DNA of 64,000 bases. Source: Leifsonia poae (GTDB lineage: Bacteria > Actinomycetota > Actinomycetes > Actinomycetales > Microbacteriaceae). The position numbers were made by a program, and so were the translations under genes. This document shows, piece after piece, positions 42,516 through 50,714 of this stretch. Each line of letters opens with the position of its first letter. The stretch's first letter is position 1. The notes below the pieces were generated by a model. That model was not told the DNA's origin and did no database searches. It saw only the letters and a program-made list of their open reading frames with translations. The DNA lies in contig NZ_JAIHLP010000002.1 of assembly GCF_020009625.1 (NCBI RefSeq), forward strand, positions 2,604,001 through 2,668,000, given 5' to 3'.

Positions 42516-44554
42516 GCGTGACGAACCCGGTAGCGGAAGAACTGATTGCTCGTTCGAATCGGTTGGGTTCCGATCCGCGGAATACGAACTACGCCGGCGG
42601 CAACACCAGTGCGAAGGGTGCGGGGATCGACCCGGTGACGGGGGAATCCGTGGAGTTGTTGTGGGTGAAGGGCTCTGGTGGTGATCTTGGCACGCTGACG
42701 GAGTCGGGGTTGGCGGTGTTGCGTTTGGATCGGTTGCGGTCTCTTGTCGGGGTGTATCCGGGTGTGGGGCGGGAGGATGAGATGGTGGCGGCGTTCGATT
42801 ACACGCTGCATGGCAAGGGGGGTGCGGCGCCGTCGATCGATACGGCGATGCATGGTTTGGTGGATGCGGCGCATGTGGATCATTTGCATCCGGATTCGGG
42901 GATCGCTTTTGCGACGGCGGTTGATGGGGAGGCGTTGACGGGTGCGGCGTTCGGTGGGCGGGTGGTGTGGGTGCCGTGGCGGCGTCCGGGGTTCCAGTTG
43001 GGGTTGGATATCGCGGCGTTGAGGCGGGAGAGCCCGGGGGCGGTCGGCGCTATCCTGGGCGGTCATGGCATCACCGCGTGGGGTGACACGTCGGAGGAGG
43101 CCGAGGCGAACTCGCTGTGGATCATCGAAACCGCCGCGGCGTACATCGACCAGCACGGCAGATCGAAGCCGTTCGGAACCGTCTTGACCGGTTACGAGGC
43201 ACTGGAGGCGGGGGAGCGGCGGGCGAAGGCGGCGGCGTTGGCCCCGCATCTGCGGGCGATCGCGTCGACCGATCGGGCGCAGGTCGGGCACTTCACGGAT
43301 GCCGACGTCGTCCTCGACTTCCTGGTGTCATCCGAGCATCCGCGGCTCGCCGCCCTGGGCACGAGCTGCCCGGACCACTTCCTGCGGACCAAGGTGAAAC
43401 CGTTGGTGCTGGATCTGCCGGCGGACGCCTCCGTCGACGAGTCGGTGGCGCGGTTGGAGGTGCTGCACGAGCAGTACCGGGCCGACTATCAGGCGTACTA
43501 CGACCGTCACGCGAGCCCGGAGTCGCCGGCGATCCGCGGGGCGGACCCGGCGATCATTCTGATCCCCGGGGTAGGCATGTTCTCCTATGGCGCGAACAAG
43601 CAGACCGCTCGTGTGGCCGGGGAGTTCTACGTCAACGCCATCAACGTGATGCGGGGAGCCGAAGCGCTCTCGACCTATGCGCCGATCGACGAGGGCGAGA
43701 AGTTCCGCATCGAGTACTGGGCGTTGGAGGAGGCCAAGCTTGCGCGGCTGCCGAAGCCGAAGCCGCTGGCTGGTCGTATCGCATTGGTCACCGGAGCTGC
43801 ATCGGGGATCGGCAAGGCCATCGCCACCCGGCTCGCGGACGAGGGCGCGTGTGTGGTGATCGCCGACCTCGACGTGGAGAAAGCGCAGGCCGCAGCGGCC
43901 GAGATCGGCAACACGGATGTCGCGATCGGTGTGGTCGCGAACGTGACCGATGAGGGTGCGGTGCAGCAGGCGGTGGATGCGGCATTGCTCGCGTTCGGCG
44001 GTCTTGACCTGGTGGTCAACAACGCCGGCCTGTCGTTGTCGAAGTCGTTGCTGGAGACAACGGTCGCCGATTGGGATCTGCAGCACAACGTGATGGCGAA
44101 GGGATCGTTCCTGGTCTCGAAGGCCGCGGCCAAGGTGCTCATCGAGCAGAAGCTCGGCGGCGACATCGTCTACATCTCCTCGAAGAACTCCGTCTTCGCC
44201 GGCCCGAACAACATCGCCTACTCGGCCACCAAAGCCGACCAGGCGCACCAAGTGCGGCTGCTGGCAGCAGAACTCGGTGAGTACGGGGTGCGGGTCAACG
44301 GCATCAACCCGGACGGGGTGGTGCGCGGGTCCGGGATCTTCGCCGGCGGTTGGGGTGCCAAGCGGGCTGCCGTCTACGGGGTTCCCGAAGACGAGCTGGG
44401 TCAGTACTACGCCCAGCGCACGCTGCTGAAGCGGGAGGTCCTGCCCGAGCACGTCGCGAACGCGGTGTTCGTGCTCTGCTCCTCCGACCTCGACCACACC
44501 ACCGGGCTCCACATCCCCGTCGATGCCGGCGTCGCCGCCGCGTTCCTGAGATGA
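42512..44554 (+). CDS. rhaE: Bifunctional rhamnulose-1-phosphate aldolase / short-chain dehydrogenase (RhaEW)
   Basis: 680 residues from ATG 42512. Residues 1 to about 415 are a class II aldolase with AAHVDHLHPDSGIAFATA and GGHGITAWGD supplying metal His residues. From about 420 an SDR domain follows: LVTGAASGIGKAIA for NAD(P), NNAGLS, and the catalytic YSATK. The fusion splits rhamnulose-1-phosphate to dihydroxyacetone phosphate and L-lactaldehyde and oxidises the latter to lactate, as described for the Bacillus RhaEW protein. The aldolase half uses many TTG and other G-ending codons, unlike its neighbours. Confidence 0.93.
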   Translation: MSVTNPVAEELIARSNRLGSDPRNTNYAGGNTSAKGAGIDPVTGESVELLWVKGSGGDLGTLTESGLAVLRLDRLRSLVGVYPGVGREDEMVAAFDYTLHGKGGAAPSIDTAMHGLVDAAHVDHLHPDSGIAFATAVDGEALTGAAFGGRVVWVPWRRPGFQLGLDIAALRRESPGAVGAILGGHGITAWGDTSEEAEANSLWIIETAAAYIDQHGRSKPFGTVLTGYEALEAGERRAKAAALAPHLRAIASTDRAQVGHFTDADVVLDFLVSSEHPRLAALGTSCPDHFLRTKVKPLVLDLPADASVDESVARLEVLHEQYRADYQAYYDRHASPESPAIRGADPAIILIPGVGMFSYGANKQTARVAGEFYVNAINVMRGAEALSTYAPIDEGEKFRIEYWALEEAKLARLPKPKPLAGRIALVTGAASGIGKAIATRLADEGACVVIADLDVEKAQAAAAEIGNTDVAIGVVANVTDEGAVQQAVDAALLAFGGLDLVVNNAGLSLSKSLLETTVADWDLQHNVMAKGSFLVSKAAAKVLIEQKLGGDIVYISSKNSVFAGPNNIAYSATKADQAHQVRLLAAELGEYGVRVNGINPDGVVRGSGIFAGGWGAKRAAVYGVPEDELGQYYAQRTLLKREVLPEHVANAVFVLCSSDLDHTTGLHIPVDAGVAAAFLR

Positions 44555-44564
44555 GGCGACGCCG

Positions 44565-46034
44565 ATGAGCGGCAGCGGGCCGGGCGGAAGCGGCGCTGTC
44601 GCCGCGGTCGACCTCGGTGCCACCAGCGGCCGGGTCATGCTCGGCCGCGTCGGACCGAACACGCTCGAACTCAGCGAGACCGCACGCTTCGCGAACACGC
44701 CCGTGCAGCTGTGGGAAGGCGACCGTGCCGGCCTGCACTGGAACGTCGTCGAGCTGTACCGGCACGTGACCGACGGGCTCGGTGCGGCACTCCGCACCGA
44801 GCCGGGGATCGTCAGTGTGGGAGTGGATGCGTGGGCTGTCGACTACGGGCTGCTGCGCGGGGGAGTGCTCCAGGGCATCCCGTACCACTACCGCGACGAG
44901 CGCTCGCTTCCGGGGGTCGAGCTGACCCACTCCCGCGTGCCGGCCGCAGACCTCTACCGGCAGAACGGCCTGCAGTTCCTGCCCTTCAACACGCTCTATC
45001 AGCTGGCCGTGGACCGTGCCGGCGGGCGGCTGGCCGACGTCGACACGATGCTGCTCATCCCAGACCTGATCACGTACTGGCTGAGCGGCGAACGCGTCGC
45101 CGAGCGCACCAACGCCTCCACGACCGGTCTGCTCACCGCCGACGGCGAATGGAACGACGCCCTCCTCGACCGTCTCGACCTGCCGCGGGGCATCCTCCCC
45201 CCGGTCGTCGAACCCGGAACCCCCATCGGAGCGCTGCTGCCCAGCCTCCGTTCCCGGCTGAACGTCGATGGCGTCGGGCCGACGGTCACCACGGTCGGCT
45301 CGCATGACACCGCCTCGGCCGTCGTCGCCGTGCCCATGGTCTCTCCGAACGCCGCCTACATCTCCTGCGGAACGTGGGGCCTCGTCGGCGTCGAACTCGA
45401 GCATCCCGTCGCCACGGAAGCCGCACGCAACGCCAACTTCACCAACGAGGGCGGTGTCGACGGTCGGGTCCGGTTCCTCCACAATGTGATGGGGCTGTGG
45501 CTGCTGAGCGAATCCATCCGCACCTGGCAGGCGCGCGGGATCGACGTCGACCTCGTGACGTTGCTCGACCAGGCCGGATCGTTGACCACACCGGTACCCG
45601 TGTTCGACGCCGACGACCCCCGCTTCCTCGCCCCCGGCGACCTGCCCCTCCGCATCGCCGAATGGTGCAACGAACACGGTGTCGCCGCCCCGACCACCCC
45701 CGTCGAGTACGTGCGGAGCATCGTCGAAAGCCTCGCGGATGCGTTCGCCGGCGCCGTCCAGACCGCCGCCGACCTCTCGGGCCGGGTCGTCGACACCATC
45801 CACATCGTCGGCGGCGGAGCACAGAACCGTCTGCTCTGCCAACTCGTCGCCGACCGCAGCGGACTGCCGGTGCTGGCCGGTCCGGTCGAAGCGACCGCGA
45901 TCGGCAATGTGCTCGTTCAGGCCCGGGCGCAGGGGCTGGTCGGCGGCGACCTGGAAAGCCTGCGCGCGCTCGTCGCCCGCGTGTTCGCCCCCACGCTGTA
46001 CTCGCCCGCTCGCGTCGCTCGCCCGCTGGCGTAG
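44565..46034 (+). CDS. rhaB: Rhamnulokinase
   Basis: 489 residues. FGGY-family sugar kinase with AVDLGATSGRVMLGRV for phosphate binding, GVDAWAVDYGLL, TTVGSHDTASAVVAVP, SCGTWGLVGVE and the ATP-side VGGGAQNRLLCQLVADRSG. It phosphorylates L-rhamnulose at C1. Last gene of the plus-strand rhamnose operon; it faces the mutarotase gene tail to tail with 30 bases between. Confidence 0.94.
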   Translation: MSGSGPGGSGAVAAVDLGATSGRVMLGRVGPNTLELSETARFANTPVQLWEGDRAGLHWNVVELYRHVTDGLGAALRTEPGIVSVGVDAWAVDYGLLRGGVLQGIPYHYRDERSLPGVELTHSRVPAADLYRQNGLQFLPFNTLYQLAVDRAGGRLADVDTMLLIPDLITYWLSGERVAERTNASTTGLLTADGEWNDALLDRLDLPRGILPPVVEPGTPIGALLPSLRSRLNVDGVGPTVTTVGSHDTASAVVAVPMVSPNAAYISCGTWGLVGVELEHPVATEAARNANFTNEGGVDGRVRFLHNVMGLWLLSESIRTWQARGIDVDLVTLLDQAGSLTTPVPVFDADDPRFLAPGDLPLRIAEWCNEHGVAAPTTPVEYVRSIVESLADAFAGAVQTAADLSGRVVDTIHIVGGGAQNRLLCQLVADRSGLPVLAGPVEATAIGNVLVQARAQGLVGGDLESLRALVARVFAPTLYSPARVARPLA

Positions 46035-46064
46035 CGCGCGGTCGCGATCTGCGCCAAATGGTGG

Positions 46065-46463
46065 CTACGTCGCGCTGATTCCAACGATGTGCGCCGAATG
46101 TTCTGCCGTCGTGGGGGATGACGTGGCGAGTTGGTCGGCCAGGTTGAAGACCTCGTTCAGGTGGGGCGCATCCTGGTCGGCACGGCCGTCGACCGAGAGG
46201 AAGAATCTGCCCATCGCGGCCTCCCATTCCGCCGCCACCGCCGATTCGGCGAGGTAGCGTGCGCTCGCCTCGGGGGAGTCCGCTTCGTAATAGCCGATGA
46301 GCAGCCCGTCCTCGGCGAGGAACAGCGTGTAATTCCGCCGCCCGGACGCCTCGATCTCGCGCAGCATCGCGGGCCAGACCGCCTCGTGAGCGCGCCTGTA
46401 CTCGTCAAGCAGTTCGGGACGCACCCGCACCTGAAAGCACACCCGTTGACCGCCTGTGCCCAC
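46065..46463 (-). CDS. rhaM: L-rhamnose mutarotase
   Basis: 132 residues from GTG 46463. The RhaM/RhaU pattern is clear: FQVRVRPELLDEYRRAHEAVWPAMLREIEASGRRNYTLFL, then LIGYYEAD and MGRFF. It interconverts the alpha and beta anomers of L-rhamnose for the isomerase. The C-terminus is about 25 residues longer than usual. An operator lies at 46481-46494, 17 bases upstream of the start. Confidence 0.93.
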   Translation of the reverse strand: MGTGGQRVCFQVRVRPELLDEYRRAHEAVWPAMLREIEASGRRNYTLFLAEDGLLIGYYEADSPEASARYLAESAVAAEWEAAMGRFFLSVDGRADQDAPHLNEVFNLADQLATSSPTTAEHSAHIVGISAT

Positions 46464-46480
46464 CGCCGCCTCCTCGCACT

Positions 46481-46494
46481 ATGAATCGTTTCAA
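46481..46494. promoter_or_regulatory. LacI-type operator of the rhamnose regulon (site 3)
   Basis: ATGAATCGTTTCAA matches TTGAA-N-CG-N-TTCAA with one difference, directly upstream of the mutarotase start. It shows that this separate transcript is in the same regulon as the genes at 31-46 kb. Confidence 0.75.
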
Positions 46495-46502
46495 GCCTAC
46501 CG

Positions 46503-46756
46503 CGACTCCGCCGCCGCCCGTCCGCCCCGCCCGCCCCGCCCCGTCCCGCCCGGTCCCGCCCCGTCCCCCGCCCCGCCCCGCCCCGTCCGCCCCCCACCCA
46601 CCCCGAAGTGGCACGCGAGTCCGCGAAGAATCCGCGGACTCGCACGTTTTCGGGCGACTTTGAGTGGACTCGACTGCTGGGGTGGGGTGGGGTGGGGTGG
46701 GAGAGGGGGGCGGACGGGACGGGGCGGGAGGGGTGGGGAGGGGGGGGGGAGGGGCG
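46503..46756. repeat. C-rich and G-rich low-complexity tracts around a hairpin
   Basis: About 46505-46605 is almost pure C with single G or T breaks on the plus strand, and 46678-46755 is almost pure G (repeats of GGGGT then GGGAGGGG). Between them a perfect 11-bp hairpin (46615-46625, GCGAGTCCGCG, with 46633-46643) is followed by ACGTTTT. The G tract has many runs of four or more G and could form quadruplexes. No gene is seen. Confidence 0.8.
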
Positions 46757-48063
46757 TCAGGATGCGCGGGTGGCGGTGGCCTCGGTGTCGGCGAGTTCCT
46801 CGCGAACCTCTTCGCGGGCGTCGACGGTGAACCGGGGGCGCCAGGAGGTGAAGCGCAGGCGAAGGTTGCGGTATTTCACCAGGTAGATCACACCGACGAG
46901 GGCGGCCGCGAAACCGGAGGCGGCTCCGACGCCCATCGCCCAGCGCGGCCCGAAGGTGTCGGCGACCCAGCCGACGATCGGGCGCCGATCGGGGTGCCGC
47001 CCATGAAGATCGCCATGTAGATGGCCATGACGCGACCGCGGAGGTGCGGGTCCGTCGTCATCTGCACGGTGCCGTTGGCGGTCGTCATCAGGGTCTGCGA
47101 CGAGATGCCGATCACGATGAGGGCGAGGCCGAAGAGCCAATACTCGGGCATGACGGCGGCCAGCGCGCATCCGAACCCGAAGAACGCGGCGCCGGCGAAA
47201 AGGAGGGCGACGCGCGGGCGTTCCCGACGGGCCGAGAGCAATGCGCCGACCACCGAGCCGATCGCCATGATCGAGGAGAGGAGCCCGAATTCGCCGGCGC
47301 CCTTGTGGAAGACGCTGACCGACATCGTCGAGATGAAGATGGGAAAGTTGAGCCCGAACGTTCCGATCAGGAACACCATGACGAGGATGACGAGGATGTC
47401 AGGACGCCGGCGCACATAGCGGAAGCCTTCGGCGAGACCGCCGCGCTGCTTCTTCGCACGCTCGGAGCGGTAGAGCTGGCTCACCCGCAGGAACTTGAGC
47501 GAGAGCAGCACCGCACCGAATGTCGCCGCGTTGATGAGGAACACCCAGCCCGCGCCGACCACCGCGGTGAGCACGCCGGCGACGGCCGGGCCGATCATCC
47601 GGGCGGCGTTGAAGGACGCCGAGTTGAGGGCGACGGCGTTGGAGAGGTTGGGGCCGGCCACCAGTTCCGAGACGAAGGTCTGCCGGGCGGGGGCGTCGAA
47701 GGCGGCAACGCAACCGAGCAGCGCGGCGAACACGTAGACATGCCAAAGCTGCACGAAACCGAAGACGGTGAGGAGGCCGAGTCCGAGGCCGAGCGCGCCC
47801 ATCGCCCCCTGCGTCGCCATGAGGAGCTTGCGGCGGTCGAGATGGTCGGCCGCCCATCCGGTGACCGGGAGCAGCAGCAGCTGCGGCGCGAACTGCAGCG
47901 CCATCACGACGCCGACCGCCGCGGCGTTGTTGTGGGTGAGCTGGGTGAGGACGATCCAGTCTTGCGCCGTGCGCTGCATCCAGGTGCCGACGTTGGAGAC
48001 GATCGCGCCGGTCGCCCAGATGCGATAGTTCACTCCGGCCAGCGACCGGAACATCGCACTCAA
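46757..48063 (-). CDS. MFS transporter (EntS-like exporter), frameshifted near its C-terminus
   Basis: From ATG 48063 about 360 residues in one frame give MFS segments (GIDWI-like start with RIWATGAIVSNVGTWMQRTAQDWIVL, GWAADHLDRRKLLM, FLINAATFGAVLLSLKF, IYMAIFMGGTPIGA). At 46980-46982 one C is missing on the coding strand; adding it continues into PIVGWVADTFGPRWAMGVGAASG and a basic-acidic tail ending at 46757, for 435 residues. The translation as given instead ends at 46888. The family exports siderophores or drugs. The gene overlaps the upstream MarR gene by four bases. Confidence 0.85.
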
Positions 48064-48491
48064 GAATCGGCCAGCTCTCGCAGGATGGTCGCGGCCTCGG
48101 CCAGGGTGGAGCGCTGCTCGGGGGTGAGCGTGCGCAGGCGCTTGTTCAGCCAGGCGTCGCGACGGCGGCGGGTCTCGGCGATGAGCTCGCGGCCCGACTC
48201 AGTGGCGACCACCACCACCTTTCTGCCGTCTTCGGCGTCGGGGGTGCGGCGCACGTAGCCGGCGTCTTCGAGGTGGTTGACGGTGCGGTTCATCGACGGC
48301 GGCGTGACCCGCTCGTGTTCGCTGAGCTGGCCGATCGTGCCCGGCCCTTCTCGCACGGTGAAGGCGAGGACGGAGGTCTGGGTGTCGCTCAGCTCGTGGT
48401 CGGCCTTTTCGGCGCGCAGCCGGCGGGAGAGCCGGGCGACGGCGATGCGCACAGCCGTGCTGAGATCGTGGGTGCTGAGGCGTTGAGACAT
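48060..48491 (-). CDS. MarR-family transcriptional regulator
   Basis: 143 residues. The winged HTH is TQTSVLAFTVREGPGTIGQLSEHERVTPPSMNRTVNHLEDAGYVRRTPDAEDGRKVVVVATESG, including the DxR wing. It is co-transcribed with the MFS exporter and most likely represses both, responding to an exported compound. A 15-bp palindrome lies three bases upstream of its start. Confidence 0.93.
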   Translation of the reverse strand: MSQRLSTHDLSTAVRIAVARLSRRLRAEKADHELSDTQTSVLAFTVREGPGTIGQLSEHERVTPPSMNRTVNHLEDAGYVRRTPDAEDGRKVVVVATESGRELIAETRRRRDAWLNKRLRTLTPEQRSTLAEAATILRELADS

Positions 48492-48494
48492 ACA

Positions 48495-48509
48495 TTGTTA
48501 GCCTAACAA
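48495..48509. promoter_or_regulatory. Probable MarR operator
   Basis: TTGTTAG and CTAACAA flank a single C. The palindrome lies right in front of the MarR start at 48491 and between it and the divergent hydrolase gene, so it could control both by autoregulation. Similar TTG-TTA/TAA-CAA sites are common for MarR proteins. Confidence 0.75.
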
Positions 48510-48563
48510 ATTAGTCTCGCTAAATAAATCCCATTCTCGGATGCGGTGCGCCAGAATGAGCGC

Positions 48564-49412
48564 GTGCCTACCTATACAGACGCCACCGGCGTGGAGATCA
48601 CCTACGATGTGTGGCCTGTCGAAGCGCCGCGGGCCGTGGTGCAGGTCGCGCACGGCGTCGGGGAGCACGCCGGTCGCTATCGTGCCCTTGCCGAACACCT
48701 GAACGCCGACGGTTACACGGTCTACGCCGACGACCATCGCGGACACGGTCGCACCGGCATGGCCCAGTGGGGCGACCCGGCCAAGCTGGGCCGGCTGGGG
48801 CCGGGCGGGCTGCGGGCCGCGGTGGATGCGCTGCACGACTTCAGCACGCTGGTGCGTCGCGAGAACCCCGGCCTCCCGCTCGTGTTCTTCGGGCACAGCT
48901 GGGGATCGCTCATGGTGCAGATGATCCTCAATCGGCACTCGGATGAGTACGACTTCGCGGTGCTCTCTGGAACGGCCTACCGGATGCTCGGCTCGATGAA
49001 CAGCGGATTCGATCTCAACAAGCGGCACGCGCACCTGGGCGCGACGGGCGCCGAATGGCTCAGCCGCGACCCGGCCGTGGCGCAGGCCTTCGTGGACGAC
49101 CCGCTCACCACGATGACTCCGCTGCCGAAACTGTTCGGAACGGTCGACGCCATGCGGCTGCTCGGCCGGCCCGCGCGCTCGCTGGCCCGCGACATCCCGT
49201 TGCTCGTGCAGGTGGGCGGCGATGATCCGCTGGGCGGCGAGAAGAGCGCGCGTCGCCTCGAACGTGTCTACCGCGAGCGGGCGGGGCTCACGGATGTGAC
49301 GACCATCGTCTATCCCGTTGCCCGCCACGAGATCTACAACGAGACGAACCGCGCTGAAGTCATGGCCGACCTGACGGCCTGGTTGGATGCGCGCATCGCC
49401 CGGCGCAGCTGA
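48564..49412 (+). CDS. Alpha/beta hydrolase (monoacylglycerol lipase-like)
   Basis: 282 residues from GTG 48564; an in-frame GTG at 48546 is possible. The N-terminal HGVGEHAGRYRALAEHL and DDHRGHGRT form the oxyanion side, the nucleophile Ser is in FGHSWGS, Asp in GGDDPLGGE and His in VARHEIYNE. It belongs to the lysophospholipase/MGL group (Hydrolase_4). No signal peptide. It is divergent from the MarR-MFS pair. Confidence 0.9.
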   Translation: MPTYTDATGVEITYDVWPVEAPRAVVQVAHGVGEHAGRYRALAEHLNADGYTVYADDHRGHGRTGMAQWGDPAKLGRLGPGGLRAAVDALHDFSTLVRRENPGLPLVFFGHSWGSLMVQMILNRHSDEYDFAVLSGTAYRMLGSMNSGFDLNKRHAHLGATGAEWLSRDPAVAQAFVDDPLTTMTPLPKLFGTVDAMRLLGRPARSLARDIPLLVQVGGDDPLGGEKSARRLERVYRERAGLTDVTTIVYPVARHEIYNETNRAEVMADLTAWLDARIARRS

Positions 49413-49465
49413 GCCGATGGCGGCTCCTGGGTTCAGGTGACGCGTCAGAGTCTTAGGCTGGAGCC

Positions 49466-50515
49466 ATGCACGGTGAATACAAGGTGCCCGGCGGAAAACT
49501 CGTCGTCGTCGACCTCGAGGTCGTCGACGGCAGACTTGCCGATTTCCACCTCGCAGGCGACTTCTTCCTCGAACCCGACACGGCTTTGGAGGCGATCGAC
49601 CGGGCGGTCACCGGCCTCTCGGCCGAGTCGAGTGCGGCCGATATCGCGGCGACCGTGAAGGGGGCGCTGCCCGAGGGTGCCATCCTTCTCGGCTTCTCGC
49701 CGGAGGCGGTCGCGGTGGCGATCCGTCGATCGCTCGCCAAGGCCACGAGCTGGCGTGACTACGACTGGCAGATCGTGCACTCGAAGGCGGTTCCGCCCGT
49801 CGAGCAGATGGCTTTGGATGAGGTGCTCGCCATTGAGGTGGGGGAGGGCCGCCGTCGGCCCACGCTGCGCATCTGGGAGTGGGATGAGCCGGCCGTGGTG
49901 ATCGGCAGTTTCCAATCGGTGAAGAACGAGGTCGACGCCGACAATGCGAAGAAGTACGGCTTCGATGTGGTGCGCCGCATCTCGGGCGGTGGCGCCATGT
50001 TCATGGAGGCAGGCTCGGTGGTGACGTATTCGATCTACGCCCCTGCCGACCTCGTGCAGGGGATGAGCTTCGCCGATAGCTACGCCTTTCTCGACGAGTG
50101 GGTGCTGGTCGCGCTCAAGTCGCTCGGCATCGACGCCTTCTATCAACCGCTGAACGACATCACGAGCCCGAAGGGCAAGATCGGCGGCGCCGCGCAGAAG
50201 CGGCTCGGGTCGGGTGCCGTGCTGCATCACGTGACGATGAGCTACGACATGGACGGTCAGAAGATGACCGAGGTGTTGCGTATCGGCCGGGAGAAGATCA
50301 GTGACAAGGGCATCGCCTCCGCGGCGAAGCGCGTCGACCCGCTTCGCAGTCAGACGGGGCTGAGCCGGGCCGAGGTGATCGATCGCATGAAGCAGACCTT
50401 CGCCCAGCTCTACGGTGCGACCCCGGGCGATATCACGCCCGAGGAGTATGCGAAGGCCGAGCAGCTGGTTCGCGACAAGTTCGGTACCGACGAATGGCTC
50501 TACCGGGTGCCGTAG
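49466..50515 (+). CDS. lplA: Lipoate--protein ligase family protein with N-terminal accessory domain
   Basis: 349 residues. The first 90 residues (HGEYKVPGGKLVVVDLEVVDGRLADFHLAGDFFLEPDTALEAIDRAVTGL) look like the accessory domain that sits at the C-terminus of E. coli LplA. The catalytic BPL/LplA domain follows: QMALDEVLA, RRISGGGAMF and the Lys in SPKGKIGGAAQKR. It attaches lipoate to E2 or GcvH proteins through lipoyl-AMP. The domain order is reversed compared with E. coli. Confidence 0.88.
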   Translation: MHGEYKVPGGKLVVVDLEVVDGRLADFHLAGDFFLEPDTALEAIDRAVTGLSAESSAADIAATVKGALPEGAILLGFSPEAVAVAIRRSLAKATSWRDYDWQIVHSKAVPPVEQMALDEVLAIEVGEGRRRPTLRIWEWDEPAVVIGSFQSVKNEVDADNAKKYGFDVVRRISGGGAMFMEAGSVVTYSIYAPADLVQGMSFADSYAFLDEWVLVALKSLGIDAFYQPLNDITSPKGKIGGAAQKRLGSGAVLHHVTMSYDMDGQKMTEVLRIGREKISDKGIASAAKRVDPLRSQTGLSRAEVIDRMKQTFAQLYGATPGDITPEEYAKAEQLVRDKFGTDEWLYRVP

Positions 50516-50537
50516 TCGCTCGCCCGTGAACGCTGAG

Positions 50538-50572
50538 AAGTGTGTCTCATTCATCGCGAATGAGGCACATTT
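50538..50572 (+). terminator. Hairpin terminator after the lipoate ligase gene
   Basis: Arms 50538-50552 (AAGTGTGTCTCATTC) and 50558-50572 pair in 13 of 15 positions around a 5-base loop, starting 22 bases after the stop codon. Confidence 0.65.
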
Positions 50573-50622
50573 CGCATTTCTGGCGACCGAGGTGCTTGCG
50601 TGAGGAGGGGGTCGGCCTGTTA

Positions 50623-50660
50623 GGTTAGGTAAGGCTTAGTTAGCTAAGCCTTACCTAACC
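50623..50660. promoter_or_regulatory. DtxR/IdeR iron box, 17-bp perfect inverted repeat
   Basis: Arms GGTTAGGTAAGGCTTAG (50623-50639) and its complement (50644-50660) flank TTAG. Each half, read with the preceding TTA, matches the first ten bases of the IdeR/DtxR consensus TTAGGTTAGG. It lies 55 bases upstream of the haem-binding protein gene. It would repress the haem operon when Fe(II) is plentiful. Confidence 0.88.
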
Positions 50661-50714
50661 ACACCAGATCACCAAGCGAGGCGGCAGCAGCGCCGTCCCG
50701 CTCTCAGGAGCGCC

